Below, in pieces: positions 1-8,793 of a stretch of 45,925 nt of DNA. The stretch spans positions 1 through 45,925 of the forward strand of contig NZ_VCKX01000072.1 of NCBI RefSeq assembly GCF_005889725.1, read 5' to 3'. A model generated the notes under the pieces. The model worked only from the letters and a program-made list of their open reading frames with translations. It did no database searches and was not told the DNA's origin. The DNA is from Nonomuraea zeae (GTDB lineage: Bacteria > Actinomycetota > Actinomycetes > Streptosporangiales > Streptosporangiaceae). Numbering within the stretch: the first letter of the stretch is position 1; every line of letters starts with the position of its first letter. The position numbers were made by a program, and so were the translations under genes.

Positions 1-2
1 AG

Positions 3-554
3 ACGGTGGTGGTGCACGCGGCGGCCAGCGGGGTCGGGAGCGCCGCGGTGCAGGTCGCGGCCGGCCTCGGCGCCCGGGTGATCGCCGTGGCCGGCTCGGC
101 GGACAAGGCGGCCTGGGCCGCGGCGCTCGGCGCGCACGACGTCGTGGACGCCTCGGCGGCCGATCAGGAGAAGGAGGTCGCGCGGCTGACCGGCGGGCGG
201 GGCGCCGAGGTGGTCCTGGACGCCGTGGGCGGGGAGACGTTCGCCCTCAGCCTGCGGCAGGCGGCGTACTCGGGGCGGGTGATCGCCCTGGCCAACGTCG
301 CACTGCGGCCGAGCACCGTGGACACGCGCGACTTCTATCCCAAGAACGCCACGATCCGCGGCTTCCAGCTCACGAACCTGATGGAGCACGGCTACGACCC
401 CCGGGCGGACCTGCGCGAGATCGCCGCACGGGTCGCGGCGGGCGACTACCGGGTGCCGGTGGAGGCCGTCGTTCCGCTGGAGCGGGCACACGAGGCCCAC
501 GAGCGCCTGGAACGGCGCGACAACCGAGGCAAGATCGTCCTGTCCGTACGCTGA
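3..554 (+). CDS. Zinc-binding/quinone oxidoreductase (MDR family), 5'-truncated by window edge
   Basis: This is the C-terminal part (about 183 residues) of a medium-chain dehydrogenase/reductase of the NADPH:quinone oxidoreductase type. The reading frame is open to the window edge, so the start and the catalytic N-terminal domain lie outside. The visible part begins in the Rossmann NAD(P)-binding fold with AAASGVGSAAVQ, then the strand ARVIAVAGSADK, where the 2'-phosphate of NADPH usually sits. It continues through AEVVLDAVGG and ends in the substrate-domain helix LERAHEAHERLERRDNRGKIVL, which is typical of the family. Family knowledge: these enzymes reduce quinones or enones with NADPH in the cytosol. 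The exact substrate cannot be told from this fragment. Confidence 0.88.
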   Translation, partial: TVVVHAAASGVGSAAVQVAAGLGARVIAVAGSADKAAWAAALGAHDVVDASAADQEKEVARLTGGRGAEVVLDAVGGETFALSLRQAAYSGRVIALANVALRPSTVDTRDFYPKNATIRGFQLTNLMEHGYDPRADLREIAARVAAGDYRVPVEAVVPLERAHEAHERLERRDNRGKIVLSVR

Positions 555-760
555 CCGCAGATCCGGCGGACCCCGTCCTGGCGCCTACCTCGTGCGATGG
601 ACACAGAACAAGGGAACGCGCCGATATGCCCCTCTGAGCAGGGCGTCCTCCCGGCTCGGAGATCAGCACCGAGTGCGCAAGCGAAAATCGAGGTGGTCCG
701 TCGGCTGCCACGGCGACGGGCTGGGTCGGCTGCGCGATCGATGGGCGGGCGTTGATCGCG

Positions 761-1127
761 ATGACTTCTCTTGCCGATTCCGTCGGTCCTGCAGAAACGC
801 AACTCAGGTCTGGGGACCATCCAGCCGAGGTAATCGAGCCGCCGGTCACGGAGCGGCTGTCGGCGGATCGGTGGATCCGCTGCACGACCACCGGGGCGGT
901 CCTTGTGCTGGCGGTGGATGGCACGGTGGTGGTGGCTTCGATGTCGTTGCTGCGTGCCAGCCGGTACGGTCCGCGTGGTGGTCTGGTTGTGAGGGCGTTG
1001 CTGATCGTCAGCAGACTGGCCAGGGTTGGGCCCATGTGACGGTGGCGGAGCCGACAGCGATCGCTCGGTGGCCGGCCTGGCGCTCATCGGCGCGTAGGAA
1101 ATGCCGATGCGTCAGGTCAGGCTATAG
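761..1127 (+). pseudogene. Decayed DUF2637 protein gene
   Basis: A broken gene spread over three frames. From the ATG at 761 the frame reads RWIRCTTTGAVLVLA and then jumps straight to VDGTVVVASMSLL. Intact DUF2637 proteins, as I recall them, have roughly 30-40 residues (including the SYRHM segment) between these two blocks, so an in-frame deletion is inferred. After RRGG-like text the frame is lost near 1000-1036. The conserved VAEPTAIAR is found in a second frame (1036 on). LALIGA, a stop codon where family members have Tyr, and EMPMRQVR follow in a third frame (1068-1127). The tail overlaps the 3' end of the opposing regulator gene. DUF2637 proteins are common on actinomycete integrative and conjugative elements, so this looks like an element scar. 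A TTG at 752 is an alternative start. Confidence 0.72.
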
Positions 1128-1982
1128 GCTGCAGTCTCCACCGAACCCGGAGCGGTCCATCGGCGATCCCCAATCGAGCCGTTGGCCGCAGCACTGCACG
1201 GTCAGAGTCGCTGGCGTCTGGCGGAACCGGTCACTTTGCCGGAGGGACATCGCCTCGTCGAGGACCTGCCGCACCTGGCCGGTGGTCAGGCGCCGGACGT
1301 CCCAGATCAACCCAGCCAGTTCGGCTGCCGCCGGGTGTGCCGGCGGCGGCTCCTCGGGAAGGTCGATGCCGGTGACTGCGGCAAGATCCCCGCTGGGGAT
1401 ACCCAGCACGGTTGCTAGTCTGGCCAGCAAGTCAGGGGTCAGCTCCTTACTGCCGCGGGCGATCTGCCCGATCGTGGCGCCGGACAGGCCTAGACCAGTG
1501 AGGCAAAGCAGAGTCTTGGCTGCTGCCTGCCAGTTCAGATTGCGGTTGGCGAGCATCCGGACAAGCACCACACCAAACCCCGGCTCGTGCTGCTCATACT
1601 GCTCGTATGGCTTAGGCAGGAACGGGCGGGTGCGTGAACGCTGCGGGAGCGACCAAGCGAACCGCCGTACTCGGTCAATGAGCTCCGGCCGCAGGCCCAC
1701 GGCCTGGTTCACCAGTGAGGCAACCCAACTCCCCGCCTCATCGTCCAAAGGCGCGAGCTCGTCGGGCATGGACATTCCCGCGAGCACGAAGAGGTCTACG
1801 TCGTGCCAGTTGAGTGCGGGCGCGAGCCGCAGCAGCAGTGAGGAGCTGGGCTTTGCGCCGGCGAATACATTCTGGAGCTCCGATTCGGAAACCTTCGCCA
1901 GACCGGAGAGGGCAGCGGGACTCAGCTGACGCTGAAAGGACAGCCGTGCCAGCAACACGCCGAATGTTGGATATTCCGTCAT
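1122..1982 (-). CDS. XRE-type helix-turn-helix regulator with two HTH repeats
   Basis: A 286-residue cytosolic DNA-binding protein. Residues about 5-70 (TFGVLLARL, then SPAALSGLAKVSESELQNVFAG) form one Cro/CI-like helix-turn-helix. A second copy lies around residues 135-205 (FGVVLVRMLANRNL, then LSGATIGQIARGSKELTPDLLARLATVLGIP). The C-terminal 60 residues are helical and of unknown role. The gene is on the minus strand opposite the DUF2637 remnant, whose end it overlaps by six bases. Orphan XRE proteins with duplicated HTH regions are common in streptomycete-type genomes, sometimes on integrated elements. Target and ligand are unknown. The ATG at 1982 has no strong Shine-Dalgarno sequence, so the start is moderately sure. 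Confidence 0.75.
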   Translation of the reverse strand: MTEYPTFGVLLARLSFQRQLSPAALSGLAKVSESELQNVFAGAKPSSSLLLRLAPALNWHDVDLFVLAGMSMPDELAPLDDEAGSWVASLVNQAVGLRPELIDRVRRFAWSLPQRSRTRPFLPKPYEQYEQHEPGFGVVLVRMLANRNLNWQAAAKTLLCLTGLGLSGATIGQIARGSKELTPDLLARLATVLGIPSGDLAAVTGIDLPEEPPPAHPAAAELAGLIWDVRRLTTGQVRQVLDEAMSLRQSDRFRQTPATLTVQCCGQRLDWGSPMDRSGFGGDCSL

Positions 1983-2540
1983 TTCGCCAAACCTAGCCTC
2001 GATTTCTCTTCACCTGACGTGGCATCAGAGCGCTTGCTGGCGGGGCGAGCACGAACTCATGGAAGCCGTCGTGACGGTTCAATGTGGTCTCCTCTCGCTT
2101 GTTCCCAACGCCATCCGCCGAAGGAAAGGGCGTGACCGAAGCCCGATCGGCCTGGATCGGCCCGTCGGTCATCTGTGGCGGTTTCGCAGGTTATGGCTGT
2201 TAGCGACGTGCCCGTGAGAATCACCCCCAGCGACCCCAGCGCCCGGCGTGCCCTGTGCCGACTGGGATCGCCTGGCCGCTGTGCGACTCCAGATTTTGCG
2301 TACAGGGTGAAGCCGAGCCGGGCGAACGAGGCCCACACGGTCAGGAGGTCGGGCCCGGTGCGGGCGGCCGGGTGGCGGGCGAACAACGGTGGCAGGACGC
2401 TGTCAACGCCCGTGCGCGAGGACCTGAGCTACGGGAGCTGCTCGCTCCGTCCCGCGAAGGGCCGGTGCTCGACATGCGGCGGGGATATTTGAGTACGGGT
2501 TGCTCATGCGAGGCAGATTCGCCGCCAGCATGCTCATGGC
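1983..2540. other. 558-bp stretch without a recognisable gene
   Basis: Open frames exist on both strands (for example 2057-2386 minus and 2175-2492 plus), but none gives a protein I recognise and none has a convincing ribosome binding site. Given the adjoining DUF2637 pseudogene, this may be further decayed element DNA. No repeat, tRNA or attachment site was found. Confidence 0.4.
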
Positions 2541-3578
2541 ATGCATGACGATCTCACCGACCTGGTCCGGCAGGCTCTCGGCGATCCTGCCGCAGAGGTC
2601 GCCGAACAACGCGTCGAGCCGGTCGACTGCCCCGCGTACGCGCTGTCGACCGTCGGCCTGCACCGCGTTCGCGGACTGACGACATCCGGAGCGAGCTGGT
2701 CGTTCTTCGTGAAGTCCGTCCAGTCGCTGCGCGTGTGGGACGGTCTCAGCCAGTTCCCCGAGGCCATGCGCCCGCTGATGGGCGAGCTGTTCCCCTGGCG
2801 CACGGACGTCGACGCCTACCTCGCCGACCAGCCGCTCCCGGACGGCCTGCGCATGCCGCGCCTGTATCGGCTGGAGGTGCTGGACGACTATCGGCTGGTC
2901 ATGTGGCTCGAGGACGTCCAGCAGGCGCCCGGCGAATGGGACCTGGATCGCTACCATCGCGCGGCACGCCTGCTGGGCGAGCTGGCCGCCATGCGTCCGG
3001 CGCGCGGCCCCGACACCTCGCTGCGCACGTTCGCCACGAACGTCCCTCCGCACGTGATGATCCCAGCGGTCCTCGATGACGCGGTTTGGCGGCATCCGCT
3101 CATCGCCCCGCACGCGGACGAGAAGCTCAGAGAGGACATCGCCTTCCTGGCGACCCGGATCGACACGATCCTGGACGCACTCGAACGGTTGCCGCACACG
3201 GGCATCCACGGCGACGCGAGCCCCCAGAACCTGCTCGTGCCCGCGGACGGCTCGGCGGAGTTCGTCGCGGTGGACTGGAGCTGGAACTCCCCAGGTGCCG
3301 TCGGGTTCGACCTCGGCCAGCTGCTCATCGGGCGGGCCCACGAGAACGCGCTGGCGGTCGCGGACCTGCCCGCCGTACACGAGGCCATCACCGACGGCTA
3401 CGGCAGCGTGATGAAGCACGACGGGTACATCGGCGCGCTGGTCCTGCGCAGCCTGTGGACGGCCATCCCCGTCCAGTTCCTCAGCGGCGACCCTGACGAC
3501 GACCTGCGCGAGTTCTTCGCCCACCGGGTCGCGCTCGCCCGGTACCTGGCGGACCAGGGCCGCTCCCTCGATCTCTAG
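2541..3578 (+). CDS. Aminoglycoside phosphotransferase-fold kinase (APH family)
   Basis: A 345-residue cytosolic kinase-like protein. The C-terminal lobe carries the APH catalytic loop HGDASPQNLL (about residues 223-232; H223, D225 and N230 are the Brenner-motif residues) and the metal-binding VDWSWN (about 244-249), followed by GFDLGQLL. The N-terminal lobe has the beta-strand FFVKSVQS, whose Lys is in the place of the ATP-anchoring Lys, and a hinge-like RLVMWLEDV. Family knowledge: the fold phosphorylates small molecules such as antibiotics, choline or sugars with ATP. The sequence does not resemble a named resistance enzyme closely enough to assign a substrate, so resistance should not be assumed. 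The ATG at 2541 begins MHDDLTDLVRQAL. Confidence 0.85.
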   Translation: MHDDLTDLVRQALGDPAAEVAEQRVEPVDCPAYALSTVGLHRVRGLTTSGASWSFFVKSVQSLRVWDGLSQFPEAMRPLMGELFPWRTDVDAYLADQPLPDGLRMPRLYRLEVLDDYRLVMWLEDVQQAPGEWDLDRYHRAARLLGELAAMRPARGPDTSLRTFATNVPPHVMIPAVLDDAVWRHPLIAPHADEKLREDIAFLATRIDTILDALERLPHTGIHGDASPQNLLVPADGSAEFVAVDWSWNSPGAVGFDLGQLLIGRAHENALAVADLPAVHEAITDGYGSVMKHDGYIGALVLRSLWTAIPVQFLSGDPDDDLREFFAHRVALARYLADQGRSLDL

Positions 3579-3709
3579 TCACACGTCGGAGAACCTCTGG
3601 TCACACGTGGAGCACTTGCGCCAGGCGACCGGCACGCGGGGCGACCACGTGCCGCCGTTCTCCCGTACCTGGACGTAGGCCTTGAGTGGAGGGCGAACGT
3701 GCCTCCTCC

Positions 3710-4138
3710 TCACACGACATTGCCGGTGTCGCCGCCGTAGTTGCCTCCCGGCCCCGTACCGCCCGCCTGTGGCCGGGTGCTGGCGTTCCATACGATCCGG
3801 CCGTCAGACACGATCTTGATGATGACCCGGGCGCCGGGGGTCAGGTAGTAACCCCGAACCCCCACCGTGTAGTACGGCGACTCGTTGGTGGTGGAGCAGG
3901 AGTCTCCGTCGCAGCTCGACGACGGAGGGTCGTGCCTGGTCCTGGTCATGATCACCCAAGCGAGCCGGTAGGGCGCGTCCGCGTTGTCGGTGCGGGCCTG
4001 GCTGCGGGAGCTCGGAACCACGCATCTGTAGTCGCCGGGGGTGACGCAGGCATGGTCACCGCTCCTGGCGCGCGCCAGACGTATCCGGCCGAGGGCGCAC
4101 CGATCGCCGTCAGCGCCAAGCAGTACTCCTTTCACCAT
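3710..4138 (-). CDS. Hypothetical protein, possibly frameshifted
   Basis: A 142-residue open frame with protein-like composition but no family I recognise. The middle (DYRCVVPSSRSQA, then PYRLAWVIMTRTRHD, then SPYYTVGVRGYYLTPGARVIIKIVSDGRIVWNAS) reads like alternating beta strands and contains a CDGDSC pair. The tail is Gly-rich (GGTGPGGNYGGDTG). Immediately downstream another minus frame (3579-3791) holds YVQVRENGGTWSPRVPVAWRKC and CSTCDQRF, which also looks like real protein. The gene may therefore have lost a base near 3710-3790. No signal peptide and no clear ribosome binding site were seen. It may be a remnant of a phage- or secretion-related protein; the function is unknown. Confidence 0.35.
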   Translation of the reverse strand: MVKGVLLGADGDRCALGRIRLARARSGDHACVTPGDYRCVVPSSRSQARTDNADAPYRLAWVIMTRTRHDPPSSSCDGDSCSTTNESPYYTVGVRGYYLTPGARVIIKIVSDGRIVWNASTRPQAGGTGPGGNYGGDTGNVV

Positions 4139-4218
4139 CCTTGGACGGGATCAGCGTGGATCACGAGCGGGACAGGGCGGGTGTCCAGCGGTGGCGTCTG
4201 CTGAGCCGGCGGAAAACT

Positions 4219-4248
4219 GATCAAGGCTGGCCAAGGCTTATCAAGGCT
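4219..4248. repeat. Three 10-bp direct repeats
   Basis: Units are GATCAAGGCT, GGCCAAGGCT and TATCAAGGCT, immediately followed by GATCATG. The shared core is YCAAGGCT at an exact 10-bp period, i.e. one helical turn, so a protein binding them would contact one DNA face. They lie about 190 bp upstream of the candidate protease promoter. Function is unknown. Confidence 0.6.
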
Positions 4249-4406
4249 GATCATGCGCGGCCGGCGACCGCATGGGAAGCCCCTCGCCTACTTTCGGCCA
4301 TGACCGTAACCTTCCTAGGTGGAGGCGGTCAATAGTGTGCGCCGATCGTCAGCCGAAGGCTTTCCGGCCTGACTGAGCGTCGTCAGATGATCGCTGGATT
4401 CGCGGC

Positions 4407-4435
4407 TTGACGGTTATTGCGCGGAACAAGACACT
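4407..4435 (+). promoter_or_regulatory. Candidate promoter of the S1 protease gene
   Basis: TTGACG at 4407-4412 is followed after 17 bp by GACACT at 4430-4435, a reasonable actinomycete vegetative-type promoter. If used, it leaves a leader of about 180 nt before the ATG at 4621. The -10 match is weak and no transcript evidence exists. Confidence 0.3.
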
Positions 4436-4620
4436 ATCGAGCACGTACGGGCTCCATTCCGATGCAATCTCCTCGCCTGGCGAAAACTCATGGGTGATCT
4501 TTCGGGTCGTGGAGCCCGACAATGCCTTACGGTCTGGTCCTTTATTCGGGCAGGTGGCATGCCCCCAACGGGAGATGCCCCGCCTGCCTCCTCCTTCCCC
4601 CAGCCCACATCGGAGGTCTC

Positions 4621-5925
4621 ATGCGATTTGCCAAAGGCGTCTCCGCCTCCTTATCCGCTCTCGTCCTCGCCCTGACGCCCCTCCTCCCGGCCTCGGCAGA
4701 CCAACCCGCCCCCGCGTTCGAGCCCGTGCCGCGCGCTCCCGGCCAGGTCTCGCTGGAGACCCAGGAAGCGGCCAACGAGATCAACGCGATGGTCGAGGCC
4801 TCCCCCGAGAAGTACACCGGCGTGCGGATCACCGGGCCTGACACGGTGACGGTGGCCATGCCCCCCGGGTCCGACTTCGAGCAGCGTTCGTCCGCCGTCA
4901 GAGGCAGCGCGCAGCGGGCCGCAGGGGCCCAGCCCGTGTCCATCGAGGTCGAGGAGAGCGGCCGCAGCCTGGCGGATGCCCAGCGCACCCAGGCCGAGAT
5001 CGGTGAGCTCATCAGAGCGGGCACGTACCAGGACAAGATCATCGGCGTGGGCATCGACCCTGCGCGCGGGATCGCGGTGGCCTACGCCATCGGCGATTCG
5101 GACGCCGCCAGGATCGACCTCAAAGAGCGCTTCGGGGACTCGGTGGCGTTCCGGCTGACGGATCAGCTGCAGGTCACCGAGCGCGACCGGTCGCGGGACT
5201 CGGCGCCGCACTACGCCGCAGCCGGGTATCGCCGATGGAACCCGGAGCACACCGGTGAGGCGGGCCGCTGCTCGACGTCGTTCCCCGTGCTGAAGGACGG
5301 CATCCGCCACATGCTGACGGCCGGGCACTGCATGCCGGGCGGGACCAACTACCCCCGCGCCTGGGCCGCCACCTTCACCACCGCCACCCCGCCCTCGACC
5401 AGCTACTACTTCGGCGCCATGGTGACCACGACCGTCGGCGGCGAGGCGAGCGCCATAACGGACGGCACGCAGGACCTCTACGGCGACTTCGCCCTGCTGC
5501 ACGGATCCAGCTACGTCAACGCCGTCTACAACTGCGCGAACCTCTCGGGCAGCTGCTCGTCTCTGCTGGTCGGGGACGTGAGCTGGTCGACTCCCGCCAA
5601 CGGCACCTCGGTCTGCACCAGTGGCATCAGAACAGGCCAGATCTGCCGGCGGATCGTGACGGACGCGAGCTGGGAGGGGCTGGTCGGCGGGGTGTACATG
5701 CGTCACCTGGCGTTCATCCAGTCCGACCAGGACGGGGACGGGCAGTACGACTGCACGACGACCATGCCGGGGGACTCGGGCGGCGCGGTGTACCAGGGGA
5801 TGAGCGGCAGCAGCATGGTGCGTGCGATGGGCATCATCACCGGGGGCGACGCCTGCTCTTCCGTCTACACGAAGCTGACCGGGGTGAAGGCGTGGAATTC
5901 CGCCATCTCCATGCCACTGAACTGA
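4621..5925 (+). CDS. Secreted S1-family (chymotrypsin-like) serine protease with pro-region
   Basis: A 434-residue exported protease. Residues 1-26 form a signal peptide (MRFAKGVSAS, hydrophobic core, then LLPASADQ with an ASA-type cleavage site). Residues about 27-200 look like a long pro-region. The catalytic domain has the triad motifs LTAGHC (H236), DLYGDFALL (D289) and TTMPGDSGGAV (S386), with paired cysteines (C217/C237, C305/C312, C332/C342, C378/C412 are plausible disulfides). The ATG at 4621 is chosen over longer frames because GGAGG ends four bases upstream and the signal peptide starts there. The 11th codon is the rare TTA. A strong hairpin terminator follows, so the gene is probably transcribed alone. 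It resembles the alpha-lytic/streptogrisin-like secreted proteases; specificity is not predictable from sequence. Confidence 0.9.
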   Translation: MRFAKGVSASLSALVLALTPLLPASADQPAPAFEPVPRAPGQVSLETQEAANEINAMVEASPEKYTGVRITGPDTVTVAMPPGSDFEQRSSAVRGSAQRAAGAQPVSIEVEESGRSLADAQRTQAEIGELIRAGTYQDKIIGVGIDPARGIAVAYAIGDSDAARIDLKERFGDSVAFRLTDQLQVTERDRSRDSAPHYAAAGYRRWNPEHTGEAGRCSTSFPVLKDGIRHMLTAGHCMPGGTNYPRAWAATFTTATPPSTSYYFGAMVTTTVGGEASAITDGTQDLYGDFALLHGSSYVNAVYNCANLSGSCSSLLVGDVSWSTPANGTSVCTSGIRTGQICRRIVTDASWEGLVGGVYMRHLAFIQSDQDGDGQYDCTTTMPGDSGGAVYQGMSGSSMVRAMGIITGGDACSSVYTKLTGVKAWNSAISMPLN

Positions 5926-5960
5926 TCGCCGCCACGGCACTCACGGTCTCCGCGAACTGA

Positions 5961-5995
5961 AACGACCCCGCCGGTGACTGCCCGGCGGGGTCGTT
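5961..5995 (+). terminator. Hairpin terminator after the protease gene
   Basis: A perfect 14-bp stem (AACGACCCCGCCGG at 5961-5974 pairing with 5982-5995) encloses a 7-nt loop, 36 bp after the protease stop codon. There is no long U-tract, as is usual in actinomycetes. Confidence 0.8.
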
Positions 5996-6050
5996 CCGGT
6001 GAGGAGCGTCGGTCGCGAGCCAGGGTCAGCGGGTCGCGCCGGGCACGATC

Positions 6051-6913
<863 letters not shown>

Positions 6914-6917
<4 letters not shown>

Positions 6918-7426
6918 TCGGCGCGCTCGCTGCGCTCGCCGCTGTCGCCGGCGTGCTCGCCGTCGTCTGGCTGCGCCGGCGGTACTTGGTGGTGACCGTG
7001 CGCGGGGAGAGCATGCTCCCGACGTACCGGCCGGGCGAGCGCCTGGTCCTGCGGCGGACGCCGCCCCGTTCCCTGCGTACCGGGCAGGTCGTGGTGCTCA
7101 CCGAAGCGGGGGCTTCCCGGCCGGGCACGCCCCTGAGCGGGCCACGCGCACCCGCGGACGGCGGCACGCTCTTGAGCGGGCAACGCGCACCCGCGGATGG
7201 GACGGGCACGGGCCCGCATCTGATCATCAAGCGGGTCGCGGCCGTGCCGGGTGACCCGATACCCCGGGACACCGTGCCCGCGTTGCGCACCGCGCCGGGC
7301 ACCCACGTGCCGGCCGGCCACCTGGTCGTGCTGGGGGACAACGCGGACCGCTCGCACGACTCTCGCCACTCCGGATATCTGACGACGGACCGCTTGCTCG
7401 GGGTGGTGCTGCGCAAGGTCGGGTAG
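6914..7426 (+). CDS. S26-family type I signal peptidase
   Basis: 170 residues. One N-terminal membrane helix (ALAALAAVAGVLAVVW, residues 4-19) anchors a short extracytoplasmic catalytic domain. The Ser/Lys dyad is visible: GESMLPT (S33) and LIIKRVAAVPGD (K106), followed by LGDNADRSHDSRHSGYL. The GTG start at 6914 overlaps the TGA of the ATPase gene and is preferred over the longer open frame because the protein begins exactly with the membrane anchor. Family knowledge: these enzymes cut signal or leader peptides outside the membrane. Coupled to an exporter-type ATPase, it probably matures one exported peptide rather than serving general secretion (inference). A 13-residue in-frame duplication lies between the two catalytic motifs. 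Confidence 0.87.
7124..7201 (+). repeat. 39-bp in-frame tandem duplication inside the signal peptidase gene
   Basis: Copies 7124-7162 and 7163-7201 encode GTPLSGPRAPADG and GTLLSGQRAPADG. The period is exactly 13 codons and the two copies differ at only a few bases, so the duplication is recent. It falls in the loop between the Ser and Lys motifs. Confidence 0.8.
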
Positions 7427-7497
7427 CCGCGCCGCCGGGCCTTGCCCGAGCGGTCCGGGACCCTGATCTGCGGCTTCCGGCGATTCGCCGGGCCGGG

Positions 7498-8055
7498 CTA
7501 GTAGCGGTGCGGTCCGGGGTGCCCCTCGAACAGCAGGCACGGCGCCCGCTCGTCGCCGTAGGGGGAGCGCGGGTCGGGATCGGGGTCGGCGCGCTCGGCC
7601 GGGCACGGGGGCAGCGTGAGGAGCTCGCGGGCGCGGATGTCCCAGCGGATCCAGATGAACCGGTCGGGCCCGGGCAGCAGCTGTACGTGCGCCGCGTGGG
7701 CGCCCGGATGGCCGGGCTGCAGCTCGCAGCCGTAGACGGCCTTGCGCTCGTGCCGGCCGTCGTCGGCCAGCGGAGCCCACTCGGCGTCGGTGAGCACGTT
7801 GTAGTGCGGGCAGTCCTGCTCACCGGTGTGCCGTTGCAGCCCGGTGGCCAGCGCGGCCGCCAGCCCCGCCGCGGTGAAGACCTGATGGACGGCGCCGTGG
7901 ACCAGCTCGACGTCCTCGTCACTCAGCTCCACCGCACCGAGCCGGTCGGCCAGCAGCTGAACGTGGGTGGCGAAGTGCCGGCAGGCGTCGACCAGCGCGG
8001 TCACCGGAGCCACCGCGTCCTGCGGCGGGTCGGCCGGCTCGTCTTGATGGGTCAC
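7498..8055 (-). CDS. Hypothetical protein with duplicated Cys...GHPGxH motif
   Basis: About 185 residues from a GTG at 8055 (VTHQDEPADPP). The longer frame up to 8271 is rejected because its upstream part overlaps the divergent DUF5994 gene and reads as low-quality protein. The N-terminal half is helical (DACRHFATHVQLLADRLGAV, then HGAVHQVFTAAGLAAALATG). The C-terminal half contains two copies of a Cys/His motif, GCELQPGHPGAHAAH and PCLLFEGHPGPHRY, plus CPHYN. The spacing suggests a metal-binding site or a paired structural motif, which is inference. No signal peptide. It is convergent with the signal peptidase gene. I do not recognise a named family. Confidence 0.6.
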   Translation of the reverse strand: MTHQDEPADPPQDAVAPVTALVDACRHFATHVQLLADRLGAVELSDEDVELVHGAVHQVFTAAGLAAALATGLQRHTGEQDCPHYNVLTDAEWAPLADDGRHERKAVYGCELQPGHPGAHAAHVQLLPGPDRFIWIRWDIRARELLTLPPCPAERADPDPDPRSPYGDERAPCLLFEGHPGPHRY

Positions 8056-8247
8056 AACCAGCACGCTACGCCCCGCTCGAACCACGCGCACGGCGGCGGG
8101 CCGCCATAGGTCATGAACAGCCGGTATTTGCGCTGTGAGGTAGAATGAAAGTACCGAGGACATTTCGAGCGTTGGCAGCAAGGTCGGCGTCGCCCACGGC
8201 GATAGATCATCCGCGGACCCTCCTGGGCCCGGGTAGGTCAGGCGAGC

Positions 8248-8793
8248 ATGACGCCGACACTTCTTTCTCATCGCAAGCCGCTCAATGCCGTCGCTTCCGC
8301 GCTTCCGGCCAGCGACTCGACCGTCCGTCTCAGCCTGAATCCCGTGCTCGACCGGCGCGCCACCGTGGACGGGGCATGGTGGCCGTACTCTCGCGACGCC
8401 GCGGCCGAGCTCCCGGGCCTCATCGCCGCCGTTGACCAGCGGCTAGGGCGGACCACGCTGAGCGTCGGCGTGTACCGGGACTCGTGGGACCACGTCCCGC
8501 GCCGCATACCGGCGCGAGGGCGCGAGATCAGGGTGGGTTGGATCCGCCACGCCGATCCCCGCGTGATCACCCTGATCCCCGCCGGGGCCGAGCCCATCAG
8601 CCTGCTGGTCATCGAGCCGGGCACCGTGAGCACGGTCGCCGAGGCCGCGCTCAGGCGGACCACCCAGGACACCACCGGGTTCGAGCCTGGGGGCATCCGC
8701 GCCATCGCCCACCTTCCCGCCGCGGCGCGCACACCGCCATTCCGCGGCCGGCCGGCCACCGTTCCTGGCTTCTCCGATCGGAGCACCTCATGA
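8248..8793 (+). CDS. DUF5994 family protein
   Basis: 181 residues, cytosolic. The conserved block RLSLNPVLDRRATVDGAWWP, then SRDAAAELPGLIAAVDQRLG, YRDSWDHVPRRI and IRVGWIRHADPRVITLI matches what I recall as DUF5994, an actinobacterial family of unknown function. The stop codon overlaps the start of the next gene (ATGA at 8790-8793), so it is translationally coupled to a STAS-domain protein. This fits a role in a regulatory or stress module, which is inference from context only. Confidence 0.8.
   Translation: MTPTLLSHRKPLNAVASALPASDSTVRLSLNPVLDRRATVDGAWWPYSRDAAAELPGLIAAVDQRLGRTTLSVGVYRDSWDHVPRRIPARGREIRVGWIRHADPRVITLIPAGAEPISLLVIEPGTVSTVAEAALRRTTQDTTGFEPGGIRAIAHLPAAARTPPFRGRPATVPGFSDRSTS

Larger units (their letters stand above)
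4139..4620. other. Non-coding stretch upstream of the secreted protease
   Basis: A gene-free stretch of about 480 bp. It contains three 10-bp direct repeats (4219-4248), a candidate promoter (4407-4435) and the protease ribosome binding site GGAGG (4612-4616). Local A/T content is higher than in neighbouring genes around 4320-4550. No small gene could be supported. Confidence 0.5.

Noticed and set aside
592..1929. 445-residue plus-strand open frame
   Set aside because: It is mainly the antisense shadow of the XRE regulator; composition is Arg/Ser/Ala-rich and the DUF2637 remnant lies in other frames.
2057..2492. Open frames on both strands between the regulator and the kinase
   Set aside because: Neither has a ribosome binding site, a recognisable motif or convincing protein composition.
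2541..3578. Calling the APH-fold protein an antibiotic resistance gene
   Set aside because: Only fold-level motifs are present; many APH-fold kinases have metabolic substrates and no resistance enzyme is closely matched.
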